Assembly (NCBI RefSeq): GCF_010450875.1 | Contig: NZ_CP048422.1 | Coordinates: forward strand, 1,519,001-1,583,000 | Direction: 5' to 3' | From: Sphingomonas insulae | GTDB taxonomy: Bacteria > Pseudomonadota > Alphaproteobacteria > Sphingomonadales > Sphingomonadaceae | DNA: 64,000 nucleotides | Shown: piece after piece, positions 7,145 through 16,726 of the stretch | Numbering within the stretch: the stretch's first letter is position 1 | Layout of the letters: every line of letters begins with the position of its first letter | Notes under the pieces: model-generated | Database searches by the model: none | What the model saw: the letters and a program-made list of their open reading frames with translations, nothing else | What the model was told of the DNA's origin: nothing | Made by a program: the position numbers and the translations under genes

Positions 7145-8800
7145 ATGCTGCGTATCACCGAGTTGAAGCTGCCCCTCAACCATCCCGAGGAGGCCCTGGC
7201 GGCGGCGATCCGCGACCGGCTTCGGATCACGCCGCGGGACCTCGTGCGGTATACGGTCGCGCGGCGGGCGCATGACGCGCGCGACAAGATGGATATCCAC
7301 TTCGTCTATTCGGTCGATGTGGTCGTCAAGAACGAGGCGCCGGTGCTGGCGCGGTTCAAACGCGATCGGCACGTCAATCCGACGCCGGACACGGGATACC
7401 GGTTCGTGGCCAGGGCGCCGGCCGATTACAGTGGACCGCGGCCGATCGTCGTGGGGGCGGGACCGTGCGGGCTGTTCGCGGGACTGATCCTCGCGCAGAT
7501 GGGGTTCCGGCCGATCATCCTCGATCGCGGCAAGCTGGTGCGCGAGCGGACCAAGGATACCTGGGGGCTGTGGCGGCGCAGCGAGTTGAACCCGGAATCG
7601 AACGTCCAGTTCGGCGAGGGCGGGGCAGGCACCTTTTCCGACGGCAAGCTGTGGAGCCAGATCAAGGACCCACGCTATCTCGGTCGCAAGGTGCTGACCG
7701 AATTCGTCAAGGCGGGCGCGCCGCCGGAAATCCTGACCGAGGCGCATCCCCATATCGGGACGTTCCGCCTGGTGACGATGGTGGAGGCGATGCGGGCGAC
7801 GGTCGAATCGCTCGGCGGCGAATATCGCTTCCAGCAGCGGGTCGACGACGTGCATGTCGATATCGCGGCGGATGGCCGTCGCCGGCTGACAGGCCTTACC
7901 TTGCAGACCGGCGAGCGGATCGACACGGGGCCGGTCGTGCTGGCCCTCGGCCACAGCGCCCGCGATACGTTCCACATGCTGCACGAGCGCGGCGTCCATC
8001 TCGAAGCCAAACCGTTTTCGATCGGGGTGCGGATCGAACATCCGCAAAGCTGGATCGACGATGCGCGCTTCGGGCCCTGTGCCGGCCATCCCGATCTCGG
8101 CGCCGCCGCCTACAGCCTGTCGCATCACTGCAAGAATGGTCGCACCGTCTACAGCTTCTGCATGTGTCCGGGCGGCACGGTGGTCGCCGCGACCAGCGAG
8201 CCGGGCCGGGTCGCGACCAACGGCATGAGTCAATATTCGCGTAACGAGCGCAATGCCAATTCGGGCATCGTCGTCGGCATCGATCCCGCCCGCGATTACC
8301 CCGGTGATCCGCTCGCCGGCATCGCGCTGCAACGATATTGGGAAACACGGGCGTTCGAGGTGGGCGGCGGTGATTACAAGGCGCCGGCGCAGCGGCTCGG
8401 CGATTTCCTGGCGGGGCGGCCATCGACCAGGCTGGGCAGCGTCATCCCCTCCTATCGCCCCGGCGTACAATTGACCGACCTGGCCGAGTGCCTGCCGGAC
8501 TTTGCGGTGACGGCGATGCGTGAGGCGCTGGTGGCGTTCGGGCGCGAGATTCCCGGCTATGACCATCCCGACGCGGTGATGACCGGGGTCGAGACGCGGA
8601 CGTCGTCGCCGGTCCGGATTACTCGCGGCGATGACTTTCAGAGCGTCAACACCGCCGGCCTGTATCCGGCCGGCGAGGGCGCGGGTTATGCGGGTGGCAT
8701 CCTGTCGGCGGCGGTCGATGGCATCAAGATCGCGGAGGCGGTTGCCCGTGACCTGCTGGCGGGCGCGCAGGGGGCGGGGCGCAAGGCGCTGGCGGCATGA
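7145..8800 (+). CDS. FAD-dependent dehydrogenase (COG2509-like)
   Basis: 551 residues. An N-terminal region of about 90 residues (LRITELKLPLNHPEEAL) precedes the FAD-binding motif GAGPCGLFAGLILAQMG near residue 103. Other marks are SNVQFGEGGAGTFSDGKLW, FSIGVRIEHPQ, GRTVYSFCMCPGG and the C-terminal NTAGLYPAGEGAGYAGGILSA, which closes the FAD site. This is the uncharacterised dehydrogenase family found in many bacteria. The Cys-x-Cys in FCMCPGG is a family feature and possibly redox-active. The substrate is unknown. It runs in the same direction as the ABM gene and a TetR gene. Confidence 0.88.
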   Translation: MLRITELKLPLNHPEEALAAAIRDRLRITPRDLVRYTVARRAHDARDKMDIHFVYSVDVVVKNEAPVLARFKRDRHVNPTPDTGYRFVARAPADYSGPRPIVVGAGPCGLFAGLILAQMGFRPIILDRGKLVRERTKDTWGLWRRSELNPESNVQFGEGGAGTFSDGKLWSQIKDPRYLGRKVLTEFVKAGAPPEILTEAHPHIGTFRLVTMVEAMRATVESLGGEYRFQQRVDDVHVDIAADGRRRLTGLTLQTGERIDTGPVVLALGHSARDTFHMLHERGVHLEAKPFSIGVRIEHPQSWIDDARFGPCAGHPDLGAAAYSLSHHCKNGRTVYSFCMCPGGTVVAATSEPGRVATNGMSQYSRNERNANSGIVVGIDPARDYPGDPLAGIALQRYWETRAFEVGGGDYKAPAQRLGDFLAGRPSTRLGSVIPSYRPGVQLTDLAECLPDFAVTAMREALVAFGREIPGYDHPDAVMTGVETRTSSPVRITRGDDFQSVNTAGLYPAGEGAGYAGGILSAAVDGIKIAEAVARDLLAGAQGAGRKALAA

Positions 8801-8860
8801 CGATGGGTTTCAGTCAGCAACGATCTTGTTTATTCCGGCAAAAATTCTATACTGAGCGAT

Positions 8861-9472
8861 ATGGAAATGATCGCTACACATCCCTCGAAAGGGCGTCCGC
8901 GGGAATTCTGCACCGAAGCGGCGCTGGCGGCGGCGCTGCGCGTGTTCTGGAGCAAGGGCTATGAAGGTACCTCGCTTGCCGACCTGACAGAGGCGATGGG
9001 GATCACACGACCCAGCTTGTACGCCGCATTCGGGAACAAGGAAGCGCTGTTCCACAAGGCGCTGGACCTCTACGAATCGGAAAAACTGGACTACACGCGG
9101 GTGGCGTTGGAGCAGCCGACGGCGCGCGGCGTTGCCGAATATTTCATGCGCGGCGCGCTGGCCATGCAGACCAGCCAGTGCGATCCGAAGGGTTGCCTGG
9201 GCGTCATCAGCGCGGTGGCCTGCGGGGCCGAGGCCGATTCGATCAAGGCCGACGTGATCGCCCGCCGCGCATCGTCGCAGGCCGCATTGGTCGAGCGGTT
9301 CGAACAGGCCAAGCGCGACGGTGACCTTCCCGCGCACGTCGATGTGCTGGGGCTCACCAGCTATCTGTATGCGCTGTTGCAGGGCATGGCGGTGCAGGCT
9401 GGATCTGGCGCGAGCCGCGCCGACCTGGAGCGGCTGGTGGAGACGAGCATGGCGGTCTGGCCAAGCCGCTGA
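8861..9472 (+). CDS. TetR/AcrR family regulator
   Basis: 203 residues. The N-terminal helix-turn-helix reads GTSLADLTEAMGITRPSLYAAFGNKEALFHKAL, the standard TetR recognition helix. The C-terminal ligand domain includes a Cys near QTSQCDPKGCLGV, a motif of the TetR subgroup that often responds to thiol-reactive compounds. It starts 60 bp after the flavoprotein gene, in the same direction. It may control that gene and itself, but no palindrome was obvious in the short gap. A decayed gene follows. Confidence 0.88.
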   Translation: MEMIATHPSKGRPREFCTEAALAAALRVFWSKGYEGTSLADLTEAMGITRPSLYAAFGNKEALFHKALDLYESEKLDYTRVALEQPTARGVAEYFMRGALAMQTSQCDPKGCLGVISAVACGAEADSIKADVIARRASSQAALVERFEQAKRDGDLPAHVDVLGLTSYLYALLQGMAVQAGSGASRADLERLVETSMAVWPSR

Positions 9473-9479
9473 TCGCCCA

Positions 9480-10009
9480 CGGAGGGCGGATTTCGCGACC
9501 CTGTCGCCAGGAAGCTTGCCAGCATCCGTTGCGATGAGGAGCTCGCCCCGGATCGGATGGCTGCTTGTCGTCGCGCTGATCGCCGGCAGGCCGGTTCCGT
9601 GCCGACCTGTATCATCGGCTTGCCGCGACCGCGTGTGAACAGGACCGGATGCTGTTGGTCGTCGCCTTCGTCGAGCAGGCGCGCATTGCGCTGGATTGAC
9701 CCGATCATATCATTGGGGAGGGCAGCGGCGTCATGCGCTCGATCATGGCTGGCCGGCCAACGTGCGGGAGTCGCGCGACTATGCCCTGGAATGCGTATCG
9801 GGGTCGGATGGCGATGCGACGGCGTCCGACATCCAGGACCTGCCGGCACGGGTCGCCGAATTCGAGACGGCCGTCATCATCGATGCGCTGCGAGCCAGCG
9901 GCGGCAAGGTGGTCTAGCGGCTCGGCATGCTGCGCAAGACGCTGTTTACAAGCTGCGTCGCTACGGCATCGATCCCGATGCGTTTCGCCCGCCGCCGACG
10001 GTCGATTGA
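9480..10009 (+). pseudogene. Decayed sigma-54 activator (DctD-like response regulator)
   Basis: Pieces of a sigma-54-dependent activator lie in the right order but in different frames. The AAA+ fragment GRFRADLYHRLA is at 9589-9624, the end of the AAA+ domain DHGWPANVRESRDYALECV starts at 9741, and the Fis-type DNA-binding start LPARVAEFETAVIIDALRASGGKVV runs up to a TAG at 9915-9917. The last part, RLGMLRKTL then YKLRRYGIDPDAFRP, is split by a frameshift near 9945. The receiver domain is missing. At least two stops and several frameshifts separate the pieces, so no working protein can be made. In proteobacteria the C-terminal sequence is typical of C4-dicarboxylate regulators. Confidence 0.8.
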
Positions 10010-10011
10010 CG

Positions 10012-10659
10012 TCAGGCGTCGGCTAGCGTCAGCGCCTGTGCCTCGCGGCTGATCGCGTCGATATCGCGGTCGACGATCGCGGTCATGGCATGGACCAGCG
10101 CGGTCAACGGCGCCCGTGGGCGTACCAGCTGGTGGTGCAGCAGGCCCAGCGACATGGTCAGGATCACGTCGGCCAGCGCAGAGCGGCGCTCGGACAGCGC
10201 CGCACCGGGCGCGAGCATATCGAGTGCGGCGAGCATCAGCGTGCGGACATCGTGGTGCGTGCTGTCGAAGATCGCCGCAATGCGTTCGTTGCGCCCGGAT
10301 TCCGCGATGATCTCGGCAAACAGGCGTCCGTCGTCGGGCTCGTCCTCGGGCTGGACGAATTGGCGGATCCAGTCGCGGACCTGCACCTCGTTGCCTTCGT
10401 CGATCGCGAGTCGCAGCGAGTCGGCCGCCATGAACGTACGGCAATCGGTGTTGACGATGGCAGCGACGATGTCCTCCTTGGCGGAGAAGTCGCGGTACAA
10501 TTGGCCGACCGCGACGCCGGATTCCTTGGCGATCTGAGCAATGCCGGTAGCGTGAAATCCGTTTTCGATGAACAACTTGCGTGCAGCGTCAATCACCCGC
10601 TCGCGTCGAACAGCCGTCCTGTTTTTTGGTGCGCCGCAACAAATTTCGCTTTCGATCAT
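10012..10659 (-). CDS. TetR/AcrR family repressor next to the RND efflux operon
   Basis: 215 residues, with GAGGA 5 bases before ATG 10659. The helix-turn-helix (ATGIAQIAKESGVAVGQLYRDFSAKEDIVAAI) is TetR-like; the C-terminal half is helical and should bind the inducer. Divergent placement 98 bp from the efflux operon, with a perfect 20-bp palindrome between them, is the classic AcrR/TtgR/MexR arrangement. It probably represses the pump genes and itself. The early Cys-Cys (EICCGAP) is unusual but its meaning is unknown. Confidence 0.9.
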   Translation of the reverse strand: MIESEICCGAPKNRTAVRRERVIDAARKLFIENGFHATGIAQIAKESGVAVGQLYRDFSAKEDIVAAIVNTDCRTFMAADSLRLAIDEGNEVQVRDWIRQFVQPEDEPDDGRLFAEIIAESGRNERIAAIFDSTHHDVRTLMLAALDMLAPGAALSERRSALADVILTMSLGLLHHQLVRPRAPLTALVHAMTAIVDRDIDAISREAQALTLADA

Positions 10660-10713
10660 TCCATCCTCGTGCCCGGAGCCTTGACGCTCCAGCCGGAACG
10701 GTTGTAGCAGGGC

Positions 10714-10733
10714 GTGAGTGATCGATCACTCAC
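10714..10733. promoter_or_regulatory. Perfect palindrome, probable TetR operator
   Basis: GTGAGTGATCGATCACTCAC is a perfect 20-bp palindrome in the gap between the repressor and the efflux operon, 24 bases before the adaptor start at 10757. Place and symmetry fit the binding site for the divergent TetR protein. Confidence 0.8.
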
Positions 10734-10756
10734 AATTTTTAAGCGGACATAATTGC

Positions 10757-11947
10757 ATGGCGAATAAGCGACACGGGGTGGCGGTGCTCGCGTTGGCACT
10801 GGCTCTGGCGGCGTGCGGGGGCGGCAAGGAGCAGCAGCAGGCGCCGCAGGGTCCGCCCAGCGTCGGCTATGTCGTCGTGCGCCAGCAGCCGGTGACGCTG
10901 ACCAGCGAGCTGCCCGGTCGCACCACCGCCTTCGAAACGTCGGAGGTGCGCCCGCAGGTCAACGGCCTAGTGCTCGAGCGATTGTTCGTCGAGGGCGACG
11001 TGGTCCGCAAGGGTCAGCCGCTGTATCGCATCGATCCATCGCCGTATCAGGCGCAGGTCGCCAGCGCGCGTGCCGCGCTGACGCGGGCGCGGGCCAGCAT
11101 CGCATCCAGCGGCGCGCTTGCCCGGCGCTACGGCGAGTTGGTGAAGATCAACGCGATCTCGCGCCAGGACCTCGAAAATGCGCAGACGACGGCGCAGCAG
11201 GCGCAGGCCGATGTTGCGGCGCAGCAGGCCGCGTTGCGCACCGCCCAGATCGATCTGGCGCGCACAACCATTCGCGCGCCGATCACCGGCCGGATCGGCC
11301 GATCGGTGTTCACCACCGGCGCCTTGGTGTCCGCAGCACAGACCGACGCGCTGGCGACGATCCAGCGGATCGACCCGATCTATGTCGATATCCAGCAGTC
11401 GAGTTCCGACCTGCTCAAGCTGCGCCAGCAGATCATGAGCGGCAAGCTGACCCGCGACGGCAATGCGCGCGTCAAGCTGAAGCTGGAGGATGGCAGCGAT
11501 TACGGTCCGGAGGGCACGCTGCGTTTCGCCGACGTGACCGTCGATCCGACGACGGGGTCGCAGGTCATCCGCGCGCTGTTCCCCAATCACAATGGCCTGC
11601 TGCTGCCCGGCATGTTCGTTCGCGCTTCGCTGGCCCAGGGGGTCGACCAGAATGCGATGCTGGTGCCGCAGCGTGCCGTCACCCGCGATGAAAAGGGCAA
11701 TGCGACCGCGATGGTGATCGGTGCGGACAACAAGGTCCAGCCGCGCATGCTGCAGACCAGCCGGACGATCGGCGACAATTGGCTTGTCACCGACGGGCTG
11801 AAGCCGGGCGACAAGGTGATCGTCGAGGGCGGCATGATGCTGCGTCCCGGCATGGCCGTGCAGGGCAAACCTTGGAACCCGAATGCGCCCGCCGCAGCAG
11901 CCCAGCAGGGCAATGGTGCGGGCGCACCCGCAGCACAGGCGAAGTAA
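10757..11947 (+). CDS. RND efflux periplasmic adaptor lipoprotein (AcrA/MexA/TtgA type)
   Basis: 396 residues from ATG 10757 (MANKRHG); the open frame extends upstream through the operator but that start would be unlikely. The signal sequence ends LALAAC, a lipobox, so it is anchored by lipid to the inner membrane with the Cys near residue 20. Then come a lipoyl half (NGLVLERLFVEGDVVRKGQPLYRIDPSPY), a long coiled-coil hairpin rich in Ala and Gln (about 100-180), the second lipoyl half (TTIRAPITGRIGRS), a beta-barrel domain and a membrane-proximal domain. It bridges pump and outer-membrane channel. Confidence 0.95.
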   Translation: MANKRHGVAVLALALALAACGGGKEQQQAPQGPPSVGYVVVRQQPVTLTSELPGRTTAFETSEVRPQVNGLVLERLFVEGDVVRKGQPLYRIDPSPYQAQVASARAALTRARASIASSGALARRYGELVKINAISRQDLENAQTTAQQAQADVAAQQAALRTAQIDLARTTIRAPITGRIGRSVFTTGALVSAAQTDALATIQRIDPIYVDIQQSSSDLLKLRQQIMSGKLTRDGNARVKLKLEDGSDYGPEGTLRFADVTVDPTTGSQVIRALFPNHNGLLLPGMFVRASLAQGVDQNAMLVPQRAVTRDEKGNATAMVIGADNKVQPRMLQTSRTIGDNWLVTDGLKPGDKVIVEGGMMLRPGMAVQGKPWNPNAPAAAAQQGNGAGAPAAQAK

Positions 11948-11953
11948 CCGCTG

Positions 11954-14900
11954 ATGTCTCGCTATTTCATCGATCGACCCATCTTTGCGTGGGTCATCGC
12001 CATGGTGCTCATGCTGGCGGGCGTCATCGCGATCCGCAGCCTGCCCGTCGCGCAATTCCCCGAAATCGCGCCCCCCGCGGTGGCGATCACCGCCACCTAT
12101 CCCGGTGCCGATGCGGAAACGCTTGAGCGCACGACGACGCAGATCATCGAGCAGCAGCTCAAGGGCATCGACAACCTGCGCTATTTCTCGTCCTCGTCCT
12201 CCTCGGCGGGGACGGTGACGATCACGCTCACCTTCGAACAGGGCACCGATCCGGACATCGCCCAGGTCCAGGTGCAGAACAAGCTGCAGGCCGCCACCCC
12301 GCTGCTGCCGCAGGAAGTGCAGCGCCAGGGTATCCAGGTGACCAAGTCCGCCGCCAGCTTTCTGCTGGTCGTCGGCCTCGTTTCGACTGATGGCTCGCAC
12401 ACCAACACCGACCTGTCGGACATGGTCGTGTCGAAGTTCCAGGATCCGGTCAGCCGCGTCTCGGGCGTCGGCGAATTGCAGGTGTTCGGCGCGCAATATG
12501 CGATGCGCATCTGGCTCGATCCGGTAAAGCTCAACAGCTATCAGCTGACCATCGGCGATGTTTCGGCGGCAGTGCAGGCGCAGAACGCCCAGGTGTCCGC
12601 CGGTCAGATCGGCGCGCAGCCGGCGCCCAAGGAGCAGATGCTCAACGCGACCGTCTCGGTACAGTCGCGGTTGCAGACGCCCGAGCAGTTCGGCAACATC
12701 CGCCTGAAGACGACCACCAGCGGCGCGGTCGTGCGATTGAACGATGTCGCGCGCGTCGAGCTCGGCGCCGAGAACTACGGCTTCGACGTCCAGTACAACG
12801 GCAAGCCCGCTTCCGGCTTCGGCGTCCGCCTGGCCGCCGGTGCCAATGCGCTCGACACGGTCGAATTGGTCAAGCAGCGTGCGCAGGAGATCGGCAAGAC
12901 GCTGCCGTCCGACGTCAAGGTCATCTATCCGTATGACACGACGCCGTTCGTCCGCCTGTCGGTCGAGCAGGTGATCCACACGCTGATCGAGGCGGTGGTG
13001 CTCGTCTTCCTCGTCATGTTCCTTTTCCTGCAGAACTGGCGGGCGACGATCATCCCGACCATCGCGGTCCCGGTCGTGCTGCTCGGCACGTTCGGCGTGA
13101 TGGCGATGGCCGGCTTCACCATCAACACGCTGACGCTGTTCGGCATGGTGCTGGCGATCGGCCTGTTGGTCGACGATGCGATCGTGGTGGTCGAGAACGT
13201 CGAGCGCCTGATCGTCACCGAGCATCTCAGCCCCAAGGAAGCGGCGCGCAAGTCGATGGACGAGATCAGCGGCGCGCTGGTCGGCATCGGTCTGGTGCTG
13301 TCTGCGGTGTTCCTGCCGATGGCGTTCTTCGGCGGATCGACCGGCGTCATCTATCGCCAGTTCTCCATCACGATCGTTTCGGCGATGGTACTGTCGGTCA
13401 TGGTCGCGTTGATCCTGACTCCGGCGCTGTGCGCGACGATCCTGAAGCGGCACGATCCTGCCAAGCGGGAGGGCAACGGCCTGTTCGCGCGCTTCTTCCG
13501 CTGGTTCAACGACAAGTTCGACACCGCGCAGAACAAATATGAGGGCGGGGTGAAGCGGACGGCGCGCAGCTGGAAGCGCTCGCTGCTCGTCTACGTGCTG
13601 ATCGTTGCGGGCATGGTGTTCGTGTTCACGCGCCTGCCGTCGGGCTTCCTGCCCGACGAGGACCAGGGCACCGTGCTGGCGCTCGTCCAGGGTCCGGCCG
13701 GCGCGACCAGCGCGCGCACCGACAAGGGCCTGACCCTCGTCCGCGACCATTTCCTGAAGCAGGAAAGCGCCAACGTCGCGGGCGTGTTCACGATCAACGG
13801 CTTCAGCTTCGCAGGCCAGGGCCAGAATGCCGGCCTGGTCTTCGTCAACCTCAAGCCCTGGGAGGATCGTGGCGGTGCCGAGAACAAGGCGCAGGCGATC
13901 GTCGGGCGTGCGATGGGGGCGTTCAGCCAGTATAAGGACGGCATGATCTTCGCGCTGGTGCCGCCCGCCGTGCAGGAACTGGGCAACGCGACCGGCTTCG
14001 ATGCGCAGCTGGTCGACACCGGCAGCATCGGTCACGAAAAGCTGCTCCAGGCACGCAACATGATGCTCGGCATGGCGGCGCAGAACCCCAATCTGGCGCA
14101 GGTCCGCCCGCTTAGCCTGGACGACGCGCCGCAGCTGAAGGTGAAGGTCGACGAGGACAAGGCGCGCGCACTCGGCCTCGACCTGTCGGATGTCAATTCG
14201 ACCATCTCGACCGCCTGGGGCGGCAGCTACATCAACGACTTCATCGACCGTGGCCGCGTCAAGCGCGTCTATATGCAGGCGGACGCCCCGTACCGCCTGG
14301 CGCCCGATGACGTCGGCGACCTGTACGTGCGCAGCAGCAGCGGCCAGATGGCGCCGTTCACCGCATTCTCGACCTTGGAATGGGCGAATGCGCCGGTGCA
14401 GCTGACCCGCTACAATGGCCAGCCCGCGATGCAGATCCAGGGGTCTCCGGGGCCTGGGCAGAGCACCGGCGCGGCGATGACGGCGATGGAGGAGATCCAT
14501 GACAAGCTGCCGCCGGGCACCGCGCTGGAATGGACCGGCCTGTCGTTCGAAGAGCGGCTGTCGGGCGGTCAGGCGCCGGCGTTGTACGGCCTGTCGCTGC
14601 TGATCGTATTCCTCTGCCTCGCCGCGTTGTACGAGAGCTGGTCGGTGCCGATCTCGGTGCTGCTGGTCGTGCCGCTCGGCGTGCTCGGCGCGGTACTCGC
14701 GGCGTGGATGACGGGCCTCAACAACGACATCTACCTGCAGGTCGGCCTGATCACGACGATCGGCGTGTCGGCGAAGAACGCGATCCTGATCGTGGAATTT
14801 GCCGAGGAGCGGATCAACGAAGGCATGAAGCCTTTCGATGCCGCGGTGCAGGCGGCCAAGCTGCGCCTGCGTCCGATCCTGATGACCAGTCTCGCGTTCA

Positions 14901-15178
14901 TCTTCGGCGTGATGCCGCTGGCGATCTCGACCGGAGCGGGCGCGGGTGGCCAGAATGCGATCGGTCGTGCGGTGGTCGGCGGCATGCTGTCGGCAACGGT
15001 GCTCGCGATCTTCTTCGTGCCGATGTTCTTCGTCGTCGTGCTGCGGCTGTTCGGCCACGGCGGCGAGGCGAAGCCGGCGGGCGAGGATCGTCCGCACGAC
15101 GATGACGACGGCGGCGACGATCGGCGGCGACATGATGACGGCGAGCACGGGTCACGTCCCGCGCCGCAGGGAGCCTGA
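11954..15178 (+). CDS. RND multidrug efflux transporter, HAE-1 family (AcrB/MexB type)
   Basis: 1074 residues, the usual AcrB size plus a tail. It begins [23 protein letters not shown], the family N-terminus, and has 12 membrane helices and two large periplasmic loops. The proton-relay pair appears in [16 protein letters not shown], and [14 protein letters not shown] marks helix 10. It exports drugs, solvents or natural products using the proton gradient. The last 40 or so residues are Asp/His/Arg-rich ([19 protein letters not shown]), a charged cytoplasmic tail not typical of AcrB. The adaptor gene ends 6 bp upstream; the channel gene starts immediately after. Confidence 0.97.
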   Translation: MSRYFIDRPIFAWVIAMVLMLAGVIAIRSLPVAQFPEIAPPAVAITATYPGADAETLERTTTQIIEQQLKGIDNLRYFSSSSSSAGTVTITLTFEQGTDPDIAQVQVQNKLQAATPLLPQEVQRQGIQVTKSAASFLLVVGLVSTDGSHTNTDLSDMVVSKFQDPVSRVSGVGELQVFGAQYAMRIWLDPVKLNSYQLTIGDVSAAVQAQNAQVSAGQIGAQPAPKEQMLNATVSVQSRLQTPEQFGNIRLKTTTSGAVVRLNDVARVELGAENYGFDVQYNGKPASGFGVRLAAGANALDTVELVKQRAQEIGKTLPSDVKVIYPYDTTPFVRLSVEQVIHTLIEAVVLVFLVMFLFLQNWRATIIPTIAVPVVLLGTFGVMAMAGFTINTLTLFGMVLAIGLLVDDAIVVVENVERLIVTEHLSPKEAARKSMDEISGALVGIGLVLSAVFLPMAFFGGSTGVIYRQFSITIVSAMVLSVMVALILTPALCATILKRHDPAKREGNGLFARFFRWFNDKFDTAQNKYEGGVKRTARSWKRSLLVYVLIVAGMVFVFTRLPSGFLPDEDQGTVLALVQGPAGATSARTDKGLTLVRDHFLKQESANVAGVFTINGFSFAGQGQNAGLVFVNLKPWEDRGGAENKAQAIVGRAMGAFSQYKDGMIFALVPPAVQELGNATGFDAQLVDTGSIGHEKLLQARNMMLGMAAQNPNLAQVRPLSLDDAPQLKVKVDEDKARALGLDLSDVNSTISTAWGGSYINDFIDRGRVKRVYMQADAPYRLAPDDVGDLYVRSSSGQMAPFTAFSTLEWANAPVQLTRYNGQPAMQIQGSPGPGQSTGAAMTAMEEIHDKLPPGTALEWTGLSFEERLSGGQAPALYGLSLLIVFLCLAALYESWSVPISVLLVVPLGVLGAVLAAWMTGLNNDIYLQVGLITTIGVSAKNAILIVEFAEERINEGMKPFDAAVQAAKLRLRPILMTSLAFIFGVMPLAISTGAGAGGQNAIGRAVVGGMLSATVLAIFFVPMFFVVVLRLFGHGGEAKPAGEDRPHDDDDGGDDRRRHDDGEHGSRPAPQGA

Positions 15179-15184
15179 GTGGTG

Positions 15185-16687
15185 ATGAACAGCAAGTGTG
15201 TCCTGGGTCTGCTCGCGGCGACCGCGCTCGCCGGGTGTAACCTGGCGCCCAAATATGTGCGACCGGTCGGCGCGGTACCCGCGGCGCTGCCGCAGGGCGG
15301 CGTCTATCCGGCGGCGGCCACCGATGCGCCGGACGTCACCAAGATCGGCTGGCGGACGTTCTTCACCGACGATCGGCTGAGCAAGACGATCGTGCTGGGG
15401 CTTGAGAACAACCGCGACCTGCGCCTTGCCGCGGCGAACGTGTTGCAGGCCCGCGCCCAATATCGGGTGCAGCGTGCGGACCTGGTGCCGTCAACGACCG
15501 TCTCGGGATCGGGAACCTATACCAACAATATCCAGGGCGCCGCAGGTGCACTGGGCGGGGCGGCCGGCGGCGGCACCAGCGGCGGTACGGGCACGGGCAC
15601 GGGCGCAGGAACGGGCGGCGGTACCGGCACCGGTGCCGGCGTCGGCGGTGCGTCGTCCAACCTCGAATTCTATTCGGTCAATGCCGGCTTTTCGGCGTTC
15701 GAACTCGACTTGTTCGGCCGCGTACGCAACCTCAACCGCGCCGCGCTCGAACAATATTTCGCGACCGAGGAGGCGCAGCGCTCGACGCGGATCAGCCTGA
15801 TCGCGGAGATTGCGACGGCGTGGCTGACGCTGGCGTCCGATCAGGACCAGTTGCGCATTTCGCAGGATTCGCTGAAGTCGTTCGAGCAGACGCTGGAATT
15901 GACCCGTGCGCAATTCCGCATCGGAGTCGCCTCAGAACTGGAGGCGCGGCAGGCGGAAACCACCTATCAATCCGCACGCAACGACATCGCCGTCCTGAAG
16001 ACGCGGGTGGCACAGGACAAGAATGCGCTCGACCTGCTCGTCGGTGCATCGGTCACGTCCGATCTGCTACCGCAGGGGCTGGGCAATGGCGATGCGGCGT
16101 TGCAGGTGCTGCCCGCCGGGGTTGCTTCCGATGTGCTGTTACGCCGGCCGGACGTGTTGCAGGCCGAGCATCAGCTCATCGCGCAGAACGCCAACATCGG
16201 CGCGGCGCGGGCGGCGATGTTCCCGCGCATTTCGCTGACCGCGACGCTGGGCACGATCAGCACCGCGCTCAGCGGTCTGTTCGCGGGTGGCAGCTTCACC
16301 TACACCGGATCGCCATCGGTTTCGCTACCCCTGTTCGACGGCGGCCGCCTGCGCGGCAACCTCGATTCGGCACGCGCGCAGCAGCAGGGGGCGGTCGCGA
16401 CCTATGAAAAGACGGTGCAGACCGCCTTTCGCGAGGTCGCCGATGCGCTGGCGCAGCGCGGCACCATCGATGAACAGATCGCCGCGCAGACGGCACGGGC
16501 GAATGCCGCCAATGTCGCGTTCCGGATTTCGGACGCGCGCTATCGTGCCGGCGTCGATTCCTTCCTGACCACGCTGGATTCGCAACGCAATCTGTACACG
16601 GCGCAGCAGCAATTGGTGACGACCCGGCTGTCGCGCGGCAGCAATCTCGTCGAATTGTACCGGTCGCTGGGTGGCGGGCTGGACTGA
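15185..16687 (+). CDS. Outer-membrane efflux channel lipoprotein (NodT/OprM family)
   Basis: 500 residues from ATG 15185; two in-frame GTGs just upstream (15179, 15182) are alternatives. The signal ends LAGC, so it is a lipoprotein. Two TolC-type repeats follow, with RRPDVLQAEHQLIAQNANIGAARAAMFP and SYRSLGGG-like ends typical of OprM (here LYRSLGGGLD). An insert of about 40 Gly/Thr/Ala residues (15536-15657) sits right after a predicted barrel strand (TVSGSGTYTNNIQG), so it probably widens an extracellular loop. It completes the three-part pump. Confidence 0.94.
   Translation: MNSKCVLGLLAATALAGCNLAPKYVRPVGAVPAALPQGGVYPAAATDAPDVTKIGWRTFFTDDRLSKTIVLGLENNRDLRLAAANVLQARAQYRVQRADLVPSTTVSGSGTYTNNIQGAAGALGGAAGGGTSGGTGTGTGAGTGGGTGTGAGVGGASSNLEFYSVNAGFSAFELDLFGRVRNLNRAALEQYFATEEAQRSTRISLIAEIATAWLTLASDQDQLRISQDSLKSFEQTLELTRAQFRIGVASELEARQAETTYQSARNDIAVLKTRVAQDKNALDLLVGASVTSDLLPQGLGNGDAALQVLPAGVASDVLLRRPDVLQAEHQLIAQNANIGAARAAMFPRISLTATLGTISTALSGLFAGGSFTYTGSPSVSLPLFDGGRLRGNLDSARAQQQGAVATYEKTVQTAFREVADALAQRGTIDEQIAAQTARANAANVAFRISDARYRAGVDSFLTTLDSQRNLYTAQQQLVTTRLSRGSNLVELYRSLGGGLD
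15536..15657 (+). repeat. Gly/Thr low-complexity insert in the efflux channel gene
   Basis: The DNA is made of repeated GGCAC/GGGCACG-like units encoding a Gly/Thr/Ala run (GGTGTGTGAGTGGGTGTGAG). Such a tract can change length by slippage. It keeps the reading frame here. Confidence 0.75.
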
Positions 16688-16694
16688 GCCTGTA

Positions 16695-16718
16695 CCGCCC
16701 CGGCCTTGGCCGGGGCGG
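16695..16718. terminator. Strong hairpin between efflux operon and agt (convergent)
   Basis: A perfect 11-bp GC-rich stem, 16695-16705 with 16708-16718, lies in the 39-bp gap between convergent genes. There is no T-run, but place and strength fit a shared terminator. Confidence 0.7.
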
Positions 16719-16726
16719 GCATCGCG

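Noticed and set aside
10967..15148. 1393-codon open frame on the minus strand
   Set aside because: It is exactly antisense to the RND adaptor and transporter genes. High GC at third positions removes stops on the opposite strand; the product is Arg/His/Asp-rich and matches no family.
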